Source: Nepenthes gracilis (taxonomy: Eukaryota > Streptophyta > Magnoliopsida > Caryophyllales > Nepenthaceae). From it: a DNA stretch of 64,000 nucleotides. Shown one piece after another: positions 48,957 to 60,748 of this stretch (its first letter is position 1; every line of letters starts with the position of its first letter). The stretch lies in contig BSYO01000002.1 in assembly GCA_033239525.1 (NCBI GenBank), forward strand, positions 15,720,626 through 15,784,625, read 5' to 3'. The position numbers were made by a program, and so were the translations under genes. A model generated the notes under the pieces. The model worked only from the letters and a program-made list of their open reading frames with translations, ran no database searches and had not been told where the DNA came from.

Positions 48957-49881
48957 ATGTCTAACGAGAGGAAGGAGAAATGTTCGGGTTAACAACACTT
49001 GATCGTGAGGCAAGATATGCGAAAGCGAGAATGGCCGAAGTCATAGAAGCTTTGACTCCGACCACTCCACCAACTCCGGTGACCACCCGGTTCTGTCTAT
49101 CGGGAAAGGTCATAAACGATCGGTTTACCAATGAGCGGATCCCTGAATTTCTAGGGGAACCCGATCCATTAAAAGGCTGAAACATGGATTATTTGATCAA
49201 GAAGACATTTCTTTGTAATCAAATGTCCTTTGGGGACATGGTGCTTTATGCCACTCATAAGTGGCGGGAGAAGCACACCAGCGGTGGGAAATCGTTTAAG
49301 GGTTTTTAATATGCAGATCGGGAGATTAGTGGGAGATGTTTGGGCGGCTTTCTGGAGAAATACTTTCTGCAAATCTTCGTGGGCAAATGGAAGATGAATT
49401 CCTTCGCCTAAAGCGGGAAATCGCTCGGTGGCAGAATATGACTCAAAATTTCTTGAACTATCTCGTTATGCCTCTTTCATGGTAGAAGATGAAGAAAGGA
49501 AGGTCAGACGGTTCTTTTCGGGGATTGCGAGATGATATCGGGAGACACCTTTCCACTCGGCGTTGACAACTTATGGAGAGGTGCTTGCTAAGGCGATTAT
49601 TTATGAGAAAGAATTGGAGAGGGCAGCAATGTCGGACAAAGGACTTTCAGCCCGGTGTCCAAGGCCAGGCGCTAGTGAAGGGCCTTCTAAGAAGGCGAGA
49701 CCATCAAGGTTCAGCGGGGTATCTCGGACTGAATTCTCGATCCATGGCTAATGACGTATGTGATCATTGCGGGAGATTACATGGAGGGAGGCCTTGCTAC
49801 AAGAAACTGGGAGTTTGTTATAATTGTGGGCAGGCGGGACACATGATCAGAGATTGCCCGGTTGCTAAACAAAGGAGTTAA
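48957..49881 (+). pseudogene. gag of element B, frameshifted
   Basis: The ATG at 48957 opens MSNERKEK (element A has MVNERRRR at the same place). Frame changes follow. INDRFTNERIPEFLGEPDP is readable at 49111-49170, then capsid text with a GLRDDI-like run near 49518-49545, TYGEVLAKAIIYEKELE at 49567-49617, and finally CDHCGRLHGGRPC with a CCHC knuckle VCYNCGQAGHMIRDC (about 49759-49857). Nearly all breaks look like loss or gain of one or two bases while the neighbouring text stays consensus-like, so the gene may be intact in reality or only recently broken. Confidence 0.8.
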
Positions 49882-50440
49882 GTCTCTATTCCGGCCAAAG
49901 TATTTGCTATTTACGCAAAGGAGGTGAGCAGGTCTACGGAGGTGGTGGAAGGTACACTCTCTATCTGTGGCATCTCTTGTCACGTACTCTTTGATTCTGG
50001 ATCCACTCATTCTTTCGTTTCCCGCGAATTTTGAAGCATCTTACGACCCTACCTAAAGTTAGAGTACCCATTAATGGTTACCTCACCACGTGGTTAAAGT
50101 AATATTAAATATAGCATTTTAAGAATGCCCTATAAAAGTAAATGAATACTTGATGCTGTTAGCTTGGTGGTATTGGAAATGAAAGACTTTGATGCGATCT
50201 TGGGGATGGGTAGTTAGCGGATATCATGCCAAGATTGATTGTTTCCGGAAAAGAGTAGAATTCACCATCCACGAAACAAGCCTTTCCACATTCGGGGTGT
50301 TCGGCGGAAGGAAGCATCTGCTTTATTTCGGCTCTTCATGCCGGGCATTTGATAAGTGATGGATGCCAAGCCTATCTAGCCTTTGCTAGTGTATCTTGAA
50401 AGTCGGGAATCTACGGCTAGAGATTCCGGTGGTGCGGGAA
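49882..50440 (+). pseudogene. protease region of element B
   Basis: VEGTLSICGISCHVLFDSGSTHSFVSRE can be read at about 49950-50030 in two adjacent stretches: the opening VEG block, then the catalytic D-S-G-S at 49993-50004, the usual form in this lineage. The remaining ~400 bases carry the C-terminal protease and the linker to RT, with several frame breaks (ILGMG-like text near 50200-50215). The aspartic protease cuts the polyprotein. Confidence 0.75.
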
Positions 50441-51330
50441 TTTGAAGGCGTATTCAGCGATGAATTACGGATTGCCACCCAAAGCGAGACATAGATTTTG
50501 GTGTGGAATTGATACCAGGTTCGGCCCGATATCCAAACCACCCTATCGTATGGCACCGGCTGAACTCAAAGAGTTGAAACAACAAGCCAGGAGTTGCTAG
50601 ATAAGGGTTTTATCCGGCCAAGTGTGTCACCATGGGGCACACTGTTCTTTTTGTCAAAAGAAAGACGGGACCATGAGATTATGTGTGGATTATCGGGAAC
50701 TAAACAAAATCACCATCAAAAACAAATATCCTCTACCAAGGATTGATGATCTCCTTGATCGGTTACAAGGAGCTTGCATATTTTCAAAAATTGATCTTAG
50801 ATCCAGGATATCATCAACTCCGGATCGGCAAGGAGGATATAGCTAAGACGGCGTTTGAACCAGGTATGGGCATTATGAATTTGTAGTAATGCCTTTTGGG
50901 TTGACTAATGCTCGGCTGTTTTTATGGATCGATGAATCGAATTTTCCAACCATACGGACAAGTTCGTGATCGTGTTTATTGATGATATCTGGTATACTCG
51001 AAAAGCTCGAGGAACACGAGGAACATTTACGCACTACACTTCGGCTTCTTAGGGAGCATCGGTTGTTCGCTAAATTGAAAAAGTGCGAATTTTGGTTGGA
51101 AGAGGTAGGATTCCTTGGACACATCATATCAAGGAAGGAATCTCTGTCGACCCTATGAAGGTGGAAGCGGTTGTAAAGTGGAACCGGCTGACTTGTCGAA
51201 GTGCGGAGTTTCTTAATCTTGGTTACTATAGGCGGTTTGTGGAGAACTTTTCTCGAATCGCCATGCCACTCACTCAATTAACTAAGAAGGATAGCCAAGT
51301 TCGTGTGGACCGAAGATTGTGAAGGGAGCT
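50441..51330 (+). pseudogene. reverse transcriptase of element B, frameshifted
   Basis: Readable blocks in order: YRMAPAELKELK (50549-50582), [20 protein letters not shown] (50661-50722), [18 protein letters not shown] (50723-50776), FSKIDLRS, the catalytic FIDD at 50975-50986 (intact, unlike J and E), [12 protein letters not shown] (51070-51105), then the GYYRRFVENFSRIAMPLTQLTKKD block to about 51300. Breaks between blocks are 1-2 bp indels (for example around 50590, 50800, 50860 and 50910). RT copies the RNA genome into DNA. Confidence 0.85.
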
Positions 51331-51720
51331 TCCGGACACTTAAAGACCGGTTAATTTCGACCATTCCAAGCGGGTCGGAGCTCTGATTGTTTCTTGCGAT
51401 GCTTGAAGGCTGGATTGGGCTGTGTTCTAATGCAACACGGTAGGGTAATTGCTTATGGTTCGCGACAGGTTGAAGGACCATGAAAGGAATTATCAACTCA
51501 CGATCTAGAAGCGCGCGGTGGTGTTTGCTTTAAAAATGGAGGCATTACTTATATGGAGAAAGATTCTTGGTTTACTCGATCACAAGAGTCTAAAATATTT
51601 GTTCTCCCGGAAGGAGCTAAACATGAGACGGAGGCGATGGATTGAGTTCTGAAAGATTATGACTTGTGAAATCCGTTATGAGCCGGGAAGGCCAACGTGG
51701 TTGCCGACGCATTAAGTAGG
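51331..51720 (+). pseudogene. RNase H domain of element B
   Basis: Blocks GLCSNATR-like, VIAYGSRQ (51448-51471), NYQLTHDLEA, KMEALLIWRKILG-like and HKSLKYLFSRKELNMRRRRWIE (51583-51645) follow the standard RNase H order and end with a DALSR-like remnant (51700-51720). Indels break the frame between them. The domain removes the RNA strand during reverse transcription. Confidence 0.75.
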
Positions 51721-51999
51721 CAACTGGGATGCTAGCTAGAATGCAAGTTAAGCAGATGGAGATGCTGAATTGTCTCATGAACTATGATGTCAGCGCTATG
51801 TACATGGGAAGCGGATGATTTTGGCGCATCTACAAGTTCAGCCAGAATTGAGTAATGAGGTAAAAGGGTGTCAAACGAAGGACTCTTTTACGGTAAAGAT
51901 CATGGGCGAGCTGGATAAAGAATCTCGAAGTGAAATCTCGCGGATGGAGCTTTGAGATTTAGAAATCGGTTATGTGTCTTAGGACAATAAAGACTTAAA

Positions 52000-52790
52000 G
52001 GAGAAAATTCTTAAGGAAGCCCATCGATCCGTTATCGATCCACCCGAGAGCGATAAGATGCTTCGGGATTTGAAGAAAACATTTTGGTGGAGAAATATGA
52101 AAAGGGATATCGCGACTTACGTGGAAAAATGCCTTATCTGTCAACAAGTAAAGGTGAAAGAAAATCAGGTTATTACAACCAATGCCATTACCAGGCTGGA
52201 AATGGGAGGATATAGCCATGGATTTTGTTGGCTTACCATTGGCCGCCAAAGAAACATGATGCTATTTGGGTGATTGTTGATCGGCTAACAAAGTCAGCCC
52301 ACTTTCTAGCAATTCGGATGACTTATCCTCTTGATAAATTGGCCCGGTATGCGTGAGCGAGATTGTCGAGACTTCATGGTGTGCCTGTCTCTATTGTATC
52401 CGATAGAGACCCTCGTTTTTGTTTGCGATTACGGAAAAGTCTACATCAAGAATTGGGTACTGAACTAAAATTTATTGCTTTTCATAAAGCGTACTATCCA
52501 GATTCTCGAGGATATGTTGAGGGCCTCGGTCTTGGAGATAAAAAGGACTTGGGATGATTCATTGGCTCTTGCCGAATTCGCTTATAACAATAGCTATCAG
52601 GCCAGCATTGGCATGGCTCCTTTTGAGGCACTATATGGGAGAAAATGTAGGTCACCAATTCATTGGGAGGAACACGGAGATAGGAGGATTTTGGGTCCAG
52701 ACATTATCAAGGAGTCGGCAGAAAAGATAAAGATATTACATGAAAATCTCGAGTAGCCGGAGCGAGACAAAAGAGTTATGCAGATCGGAG
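52000..52790 (+). pseudogene. integrase of element B, frameshifted
   Basis: HH-CC zinc region at about 52018-52145 (AHRS... , KMLRDLKKTFWWRNMKRDIATYVEKCLICQQVK). Catalytic core: DAIWVIVDRLTKSAHFLAIR (52259-52317, first Asp), VPVSIVSDRDPRF (52383-52420, second Asp), RTIQILEDMLRASVLEIKRTWDDSLALAEFAYNNSYQASIGMAPFEALYGRKCRSP (52484-52660, read in pieces). The stretch that should carry the glutamate (SERT) is damaged by an indel near 52470-52485. Integrase joins the DNA copy to the host genome. Confidence 0.85.
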
Positions 52791-53237
52791 AAGATCGGCA
52801 TTGATTTTCGAAAAGGGCGATTTTGTGTTTCTAAAAGTATCACCATCAAAGGGAAAATACAGATTCGGGGTAAAAGGAAAACTGAAGCCTCGTTTTATTG
52901 GGCCTTTTGAAATCCTGGAAAGGATTGGAGAAGTGGCTTTGCCTCCCAACTTGGGTGATGTACATGATGTGTTTCATGTGTCTATGCTTGAAAGTATGTC
53001 CATGATCCTACTCATGTGATTGAGTATGAACCTCTTACGGTCGACAAGGACTTATCCTATGTAGAAGAACCGGTGGAGATCTTGGATCGTAAGGAGCAGA
53101 GATTACGCACCAAATCAATCGCTCTAGTAAAGGTGCTGGAAGAATCATACAGGAAGAGGCTACTTGGGAGCGAGAGGAGGAGATTCGGAACAAATACCCA
53201 TCTTTATTTTCTCAAGGTTAGTGACTCTATTTAAAAT
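52791..53237 (+). pseudogene. integrase C-terminus and chromodomain of element B
   Basis: GDFVFLKVSPSKGK (52819-52860), KGKLKPRFIGPFEILERIGEVA (52873-52938), NLGDVHDVFHVSMLE, then EYEPLTVDKDLSYVEEPVEILDRKEQRLR and TKSIALVKVLEES, and EATWEREE-like text read in another frame to about 53230. The reduced chromodomain (VKVLW...EATWE) marks chromoviruses and is thought to guide insertion to heterochromatin. A frame change near 53140 garbles the KVLWRNH step. Confidence 0.85.
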
Positions 53238-53269
53238 TTTGAGGACGAAATTCTTATAAGTAGGGGAGG

Positions 53270-56200
53270 TTTAGCGACCCAAACATTTGAATAAGAAAAT
53301 ATTAACCATTAGGTCCGGTCTAACGCCCGTTGACCGGAAATCTAAAAGTGAATGAAGTCGGAAATTTCATTGCTGTCGGATTTCCCTATGAAAATTCAGT
53401 CGGATTAATTGTTGAAAATGCACTTTGGCTTCTTGAAGAAGAAAGCGCGTCGGTTTTGCACGAAAGAAATCACCCGGTTCGAAGTGAAAACCCGATGCTA
53501 AAAGCGCCCGGATTCTCGGCAGCGCCCGGATCACTCCAGTTTCGGAAGTAAAATGCGGACGGACTTGTTAAAGAAGTCCGGTCATTGCTTGGCGGAACAT
53601 TGGGAAGGCGCGGCATTGAGCGGCTGCACTTCCCGTACGTATTGGAAAAACGGAATCAGCGTGGGAATGGAGGAGTATTTATGCCACCGTTGGAAAGTGG
53701 AGAAAAATAATAAGTGATGGCCACCTTCTCATGGCCTATAAATAGAGACAAAGAATTTTAGAATAAGGCACCACTAGAAACTATTTAAAGAAGGAGGCCG
53801 AAAGCTTAGACAAATTAGAAAGGAACTTCAGGCAAGATACTCACCCCTATTCCAAAAATGCATGCTTTATTTATGTTATTATGAAAATATTTAATATTCT
53901 GTATGAACATGATTTTCTTGTTCGCTCCGAAATGCATGTTTAAATGAAATTGCATTATGCATGATTTTTGATATTTAATCTGGTCAGTGCTGTCAAACCC
54001 AAAATTTGAAATTCAAGAAAAATGAATTCGGCGTCCTTAAAGAGAGCGAAAAATGCACTCCGGCCCTTTAGAATTAAGCACTCCGTCCTTTGTGGAATCA
54101 AAATGACCTCCGGCCCCTTTGATTAATACACTCCCTCTTTAAAGAAGCTGGCCGTATGTTACGAAAAGAACTCCGACTTCTTTATGTCAGTCCGGCCTTA
54201 AGGCTCCGTCCGTTGTGGAATTAAGATGAACTCCGGCCCTTTTGAAATGTGTGCTCCGTCCACGGTAAAAATGCATTCCGGCCTTAAGTTTTGAAAAGCA
54301 CTCCGTCCTTGTAAGAAATCCATCCCTCCGTCTTATGAGCTCCGGATTTTCAAGGAAAATCCATTCCGTCCATTAGAGCTCCGTATTTTAAAGAAAACCA
54401 CTCCGTCCATGTGAGCTCGGATTTCAAAGAAAATCCACTCCGTCTTATAAGCTCCGGATTTTTCAAGGAAAATCCATTCCGTTTGGAGCTCGGATTTTAA
54501 AGAAAACCACTCCGTCCATGTGAGCCCGGATTTCAAAGAAATCCACTCCGTCTTATAAGCTCGGATTTTCAAGGAAAGTCCATTCCGTCCATTGGAGCTC
54601 AGTTTTTATAGAAAACCACTCCGTCCATTTGAGCTCCAGTTTCAAAGAAATCCACTCCGTCCTATGAGCTCCGGATTTTCAAAGAAATCCACTCCGTCCT
54701 ATGAGCTCAGTTTTCAAAGAAAATCCACTCCGTCCATTTGAGCTCCGGATTTCAAAGAAATCCCTCCGTCTTATGAGCTCGGATTTTCAAAGAAAATCCA
54801 CTCCGTCATATGAGCTCAGTTTGATTCAAAGAATCCTATGAGATCAGTTTTCAAAGAAAATCCCTCCGTTCATTTGAGCTCGGATTATGAGACTCGTCTT
54901 ATGAATTTTCAAAGAAAATCCACTCCGTTCATTTGAGCTCTCAGATTTCAAAGAAATCCCTCCGTCCTATGAACTCCGGAAAATCCCTCCGTCCAATTGA
55001 GCTTGGATTTTCAAAGAAAATTCACTTCGTCCCTTTTGGGCTCTGGATTTTAATGATAATCCACTCCGGTTTTTGAACTCCGGTTTACGTAAGACAAAAG
55101 CACTCCGTCCGTTTAGAGATCCGTCCAAGTCCTCCGTCCTTTAAAAGAAAGCGGCACTCCGTCCCTACTTAAAGAACTTCCGAACTTTTGGAGCATAATG
55201 AAATGTGCTCCGTCCTTCTTAAGAACGCCCGGTTTGAACTAAAGAAATGAACTCGGCCTGCGATTAAAGAAAAGCGAACCCGGTTGAAGAAAATGACCTC
55301 CGGTATTGAAAGGCTTGAACTCCGGCTTCTTCTTCATAAAATGAACTCCGGCCTGTTTGCATGAAATGAACTACGTTTTTATGCAATTGAGCTCCGGCTT
55401 GAATAAAGAAATGAACTCGGTTTGAAAAAGCGAACTCCGGTTAATGCAAGCAATCTCGGAGTTTTGAAATACTTGAACTTTGGCCTCCTGAACTCCGGTT
55501 TGATATGAATTGAGCTCCGGCTTCAATAATATGAACTTTGGCAATGAATAAGAAAATATATGGATTATGGGCAGCAAGTGGAACTCTCCGACTTTTGACT
55601 TTTGATTTATGATGAATGGCGATAAAGAACACGAACCAAGAACCGAGTTTCCATTAAGCTTGCTGTTAAAGATGGATGAAGGATATTGGAGTGACACTCG
55701 AGGATGCCTCTGGGCCACGGGAGGGGACCTTTTGGTGGCACAAGAACTATGGACTATGGCCCCGCATGCCGGGTTAAAGGCATTACCTCCCCGCCCAGGG
55801 GAGCATAATGAGGACACGGCTTTAGGTTGTGGGGTAGCACACAACCCGTCCTCGATGTTGTCCGCTCCCGTCCGGTCCCTAAAGATGATATGAATTCGAA
55901 TGATTTTGATAAAGACAAGGCAGAAAAGAACATGAACTAAAGAAAGAAATAATATAATGAATATTATGTTATATTATGATTTGTATTTCGATTATATGCT
56001 TATGTTTTTACGCATGTGAGTATCTGTTGGGCTTTGTAAGCTCACTCTTGCAAAATTTCGGATGACAAGCTTATGGAGGACGAAGTCGAGTAGAGTCCTA
56101 TGTTTATCTTTGTTGGAGCTGATTTTGGAGTTTTGTTTATTTAGTTTGAGGAAACTTGTAATTTTATTTCATTGCTATTAAATGTAGTTTGTTTCCGTGA

Positions 56201-56346
56201 CATTTTTGGGACCTATGAAATTTCTAATATTTAGAATGCATCTCGGTGTTGTTGAAAAGAAAAGAAAAATTTTTATGCTCATAATTTTATTATATGAATT
56301 AGTATTGACGACGGCTTTTGATGATATTAAAAGTCGGGTCGTCACA
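53270..56346 (+). mobile_element. 3' LTR of element B
   Basis: About 3.08 kb, colinear with the 5' LTR. The first 330 bases compared by eye show at least ten small indels and only a handful of substitutions, often at CCGG or CG words. It carries the array 54040-55550, hairpin 55825-55846 and end GTCGTCACA. Confidence 0.9.
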
Positions 56347-56351
56347 ATGTT

Positions 56352-56716
56352 TGTGTCTCTAACTCTTCCTCGAGTACCAAGGCCCTATCTATGATCTCAG
56401 TATAAGTTTGAAACTCTTGGATCACTAATTCATTATTAGAACATTGGGTAACTATAAGTACTTTCTTCAATTTCCTAATCCAACTTTCTGCCTTCGGCGG
56501 ATCTGCTTCTCCCAAAAATTTAGGCACAATCGCTATCCTAAACCTCTCGTACATAGATGGAATCGGTTGTGGTGCAGGAAGCAGGGCCACATGACGCCGT
56601 TCCATCTTCTCTACAACATGCGTCATCCTGTCCAGCAAGGTCACATACTCGACTTCTCGATTAAGGGGAGTACTAGCACTACCCTGGCCATATCTTCTTC
56701 TCCTTTCATTAACCAT
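56352..56716 (-). pseudogene. gag N-terminal part of element A, with a central deletion
   Basis: The minus-strand Met at 56716 opens MVNERRRRYG. A leader with a DRMTHVVEKMERR helix follows, then MYERFRIAIVPKFLGEADPPKAESWIRKLKK (the start of capsid). Soon after TQCSNNE the text jumps to TYTEIIDRALVLEEELE, which in relatives lies some 120 residues further on. Most of the capsid domain is thus missing without loss of frame. It runs into the B insertion at 56351 and continues at 45840. Without capsid it probably cannot form particles alone. Confidence 0.8.
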
Positions 56717-56936
56717 CATAAAATCAAGACAGGTGCAACATTGAAATCCCAAAAGTCAGTTACAGAAAAGGAAAATATCCATCAGTTTTTTATGAAATTC
56801 AAACTTAGCCTAGGAGTCAACTTCTTAAGAGTCCTAATCACCTTGGTTACCTAGACTTAACCATACGAAAATTTAGTAGAAAGATTAAAACCTATGCTTC
56901 CGCTTTTCGATCGATCAATTCCTAAGGCATCTTAAC

Positions 56937-56948
56937 TCTCTGATACCA
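56937..56948 (-). other. primer-binding site of element A
   Basis: The minus strand reads TGGTATCAGAGA, three bases inside the LTR end (CCGTCACA). It matches the 3' end of plant initiator Met-tRNA. Confidence 0.85.
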
Positions 56949-56950
56949 AT

Positions 56951-59900
56951 TGTGACGGAACGGATTTTTTTTTTATTCCGTCATTCATAACACAATTGAA
57001 AATCCAAACTAAACCAATTAGGTGCAACACAGGATCTCAGATGCCATCTAGGACCCATGTACTTTTAACCATAATAAGTATAGCGGAAGTTATTCTAACA
57101 TTGGCGGAAGCATTCATATTCATTCTAAAATATTCATTTCCAAGAACATAACCAAAAATGTTTAACCATAGAAGTCCATCAAGTCATTACAATAATATTT
57201 CTTCAAAATAAGCTTCCAAGGTCTTTAATAATCCTTCAGACAAGCTCTAATCACTCCAACTCGTCAGGCACAAGCTCTAAAGTTTCATTTGTAGGGGAGA
57301 AAACATAAAATAGTGAGCCGAGGCCCAGCAAGGTACATACACATGAGTAGTAAAACGATGATGTAGAACGGTCATGTAACTGTGTATAAATAGAACGGTT
57401 AATCAGAATGTAGTCCAAAAAAAATAGAGAAAACATACCTTGACAGTACTATACTTCAGAAAACGATAATCGATACAGTAAACGACAAATAGTAACATAA
57501 CATATCGGTAATCGGTACGATAGACGGTGAACAGTACATATCATATCGGTTACGGTATTTCATATTCGATAATCAGTACTTCATATTCGATAATCGGTAC
57601 GGGAACATAACATATCAGTAAAACAGTAAACGGTACTTCATATCGTATCGGTACAGACCCTGCCAATATTCCCTACTAGCTGAGAGGGCGAATAATCAAG
57701 GATAGATTGTGTTCACTCCACACAATCTAAGGCCGGTAACTGTCATGTGGGTATCCCATCTAACGGGATCGGTACGGTATGCCACCCGAAGGTAGGCCGG
57801 TAACGGTATCCCTCCTATCCGTAATTCCCCGAGGGCAGGGCGGACTACAAATAACTCCATGGACAGAGTTATCCTCGATTTCCACCGAAAAGTCCTAAGG
57901 CATGCCTGAGAACCTTTCCGAACTGTAGTCAGTCCTGGGTCCTAAAATAGCTGTAACAGAAACTATTTCTTTATCAAAAACCCCTTTTTGAAATCAAACT
58001 TTTCATAATATATCTTCAGCTATCTTTAAGTATACATGAAAATTTCCTCGGTACCGGTACATATTTTCGGAAACAATTATACTTAGGGCCAGTTTAGATT
58101 TTTATCAAGGAAGGGTCGGAGCTCTTTTCTTCGTTAGGGGAGCCGGTTTTCATTTTCAGCCGAAGTTATTCTTTTTCAAAATGTAGGAGTGCTCAAAAGC
58201 CGGCGTGTTCAAAGCCGGAGTGCTCAAGGCCGAAGTGCTCATTTTCTTATACAAAGCCGGAGTTCATTTTCATATTAAGGCCGAAGTTCTTTTTCCAACA
58301 GAAGGACGGAGTTCTTTTTCTTATACAAGCCGAAGCTCTTTTTCTTTATTATGGCTGAAGTTCATTTTACATTACAAGCCGGACTTATTTTGGACGGAGT
58401 GCTTTTCACTCAAAGGGACGGAGTGCTTTTCCTTTAAAACCGGGGTGTAAATTCCTTCTTAAAAACCAGAGTGACATTCCTTTAAAACCGGAAGTGCATT
58501 TCCTTTTAAAACCGGAGTTCGTTTTCTTCTTGAGGCCGGAGTTCTTTCTTTCACAAAGGCCGGAGTGAACTAACCTAAAAGCCGGAGTGTATTTTACATT
58601 AAGGCCGGAGTTCATTTTAAAGCCAGAGTTCTTTTTCCAACCAAAGGAGGGAGTTCTTTTTGACAAAAGGCGGAGTTCATTTAAAAGCCGGAATTCATTA
58701 AAGCCGGAGTTCATTTCCCTTTAAAGCTGGAGTTCATTTTCAATACACAGCCGGAGCTCATTTTCTCAAAGGACGGAACTCATTTTCTCAAATGATGGAA
58801 CTCATTTTCTCAAAGGACGGAACTCAATTTCTCAAAGGCCGGAGTACTTTTGGAAGGAGTGCTTTTCGGACGGAGTGCCTTTCACTTGGAGTACTTTTAA
58901 AAGCCGGAGTTTCATTTTCCTCAAGGGACGGAGTGCTTTTCACCACTGGACAGAGTACTTTCAAAAGCCGAAATTTTATAAATTCGGAGTGCTTTTTACT
59001 GAAATCCGGAGTACTTTTAAAGCCGAAGTTCATTTTACATTAAGGGAGCCGATTTCATTTTCGTCCTTAAAGGTGGCCGGTTTCATCTTTATACAAGGGA
59101 AGGCCGAACTCAATTTTTCATTATGGGAAAACCAAACTTGATTCTTCATCAAGGAAAATTGAGCTTCTTTTAAACATGGTTAACAGGGATTCTTCTTTAA
59201 ATCAATGATCAGAATAAATATCATACATACCGTAACATATGCTTATCAAGAATCAGATATACTTGCGATACAAACATGCATATACTTACATTAAATCATG
59301 ATATTAAAACGAGGGGATGAACTTGCAATATTCTTAAAGCATGATCTTAAAAACAGAGCAGAGTACACTTGCAATATTCTTAAAACATGACTTAAAAATC
59401 AGCGTCCGAGGTACACTTGTAATATTCTTAAAACATGACTTAAAAATTAGCGTCCGAGGTACACTTGCTTGAGAATTGCCGAGTATCACCGTTTTGAAGC
59501 TTCCCTTTCACTCCCTCCTTTCTGCTTGTATTAGCTGTCAACTTCAGCCAACCGACGCTGGCTTTTTATAGAGGAGGGGTTTGGTGGGGTAAGTGGGGTA
59601 AGTTACTTACTCCGGTACTTATTTGCTGACGGTAGGTGGGAGTAATTAGATTAGTTTACCTACTCCTTTTTGGTCGCCGCCTAGTTGGATTCTAACTGAA
59701 GTTTACTTTTGTCTTTAGTTCTATTAATTTATTCCGGCCAACTGCTCCTTATTTATTGCCAATGCTGCCGGTCGACTCTCCAATTCTGGTCAACATCTCC
59801 AAACCCGGTCAACTCTTCCAGTCCGGCCAATATCTTCTTCAATTCTGGTTAACACTCTCAAATCCGGTCAACTCTTCCAATCCGGTCAATGTCTTTGAAT

Positions 59901-60168
59901 CTGGTCAATTCTTCCACTTATTATTCACTCCGTCCATTACCTTTTCATAAACTTCGAATTTCTTTTCCTTGCATCCACAATTCTACTCCGACCTTGCCAA
60001 CACAAAGAGCCACGCCGGACTTCAAGGCCACTTCGGCCTCTCGCACTTCCAAAACTGGCCAGTCACTTCACATGACCGGACTTATTTTGCACTAAGGAGA
60101 GTCCGAACTTGATTGAGGCTTAAGGCAGCCGGTCAACACTTTGAGCCATTGGATTTTGGAATCTCACT
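56951..60168 (-). mobile_element. LTR of element A, right copy (5' in element sense)
   Basis: About 3.2 kb. Colinear with the left copy but with one 52-bp unit in place of three and a shorter start of the CCGGAG array (58175-59040). It holds the perfect hairpin 57704-57728 and the repeated motif block 59313-59470. The last base before GCATA is T where CACA is expected. Confidence 0.85.
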
Positions 60169-60748
60169 GCATAATTTCCATATTTCTTGGGTACAGATAC
60201 AGATTATCATGATCTCACAAATGCATATACGTATTTTCATATTCTTGTGAATTGAAGTCTTCACATGACTTCAAATACATGCACAAATTAACATAGAGCT
60301 TAGAAAAATTAGAAATTTCTTATTATACTGAGCCAAATAAAATATCATAGCATCCAGGCCACAAATTCCTTCACAACACTGGAAATCACGCCACGGGCAC
60401 GCATTGGGCGTGCCTCGGGCTCTACATTCTGGAATTTACATTTGAGTGTTGCCTCAGGCGCAGGTCAAGCCTGCAGTGAGCCAGCTTTGTGCACGCACTG
60501 TCCGGGACCCGTTTCGACCATTCTAACTAAATTTTTTACATTCTTGGATCCTAATTTTGATTTTATTAGCTTAATAAATCGTTATTGTTATAATTTAAAT
60601 CTCTAATCTTATTTACAGATTAACATTTCAAGGTTCACAACTCTGATTCCTGATTTTGTCAATTCCGGGTATTTGGACTTTTCAATCCAATTTCTCCCAT
60701 GTCCTTTGACTTCAATTCATTTATATTAATTTAGTTACTCATATTTAT

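Larger units (their letters stand above)
45846..56346 (+). mobile_element. element B: complete Tekay-type retrotransposon, youngest insertion
   Basis: LTRs 45846-48780 (TGTAACGACCC...GGGTCGTCCA) and 53270-56346 (TTTAGCGACCC...GTCGTCACA), with a perfect 5-bp duplication ATGTT (45841-45845 and 56347-56351). Primer site TGGTATCAGAGA at 48787-48798 and polypurine tract AAGTAGGGGAGG at about 53257-53268. The internal region holds gag, protease, RT, RNase H, integrase and a chromodomain in the usual order. The two LTRs differ mainly by small indels and few substitutions. It is inserted in the gag of element A. Confidence 0.9.
41429..60168 (-). mobile_element. element A: gag-only (TR-GAG-like) retrotransposon, disrupted by B
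   Basis: Outer ends are TGTGACGGAACGG (plus) and GGAATCTCACT (from CACA), flanked by a perfect 5-bp duplication GCATA (41424-41428 and 60169-60173). LTRs are 41429-44798 and 56951-60168. A primer site TGGTATCAGAGA lies on the minus strand at 56937-56948, and a polypurine complement (ATTCTCCCCCACTT) at 44799. After removing B the internal part is only about 1.65 kb and holds gag pieces but no protease, RT, RNase H or integrase. Gag-only elements with long LTRs (TR-GAG) are known in plants. Such an element needs enzymes from a relative. Confidence 0.85.

Noticed and set aside
53330..53551. Short protein starting in the LTR of B (also 45863-46180)
   Set aside because: The two LTR copies read different frames after the first third, so no protein is conserved.
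48787..56948. tRNA gene signals (TGGTATCAGAG and its complement)
   Set aside because: They are primer-binding sites beside LTR ends, without cloverleaf or A/B boxes.
41429..60168. Integrated pararetrovirus or other virus
   Set aside because: No movement protein, coat or viral RT type. All coding relics are chromovirus gag-pol with LTRs and target duplications.
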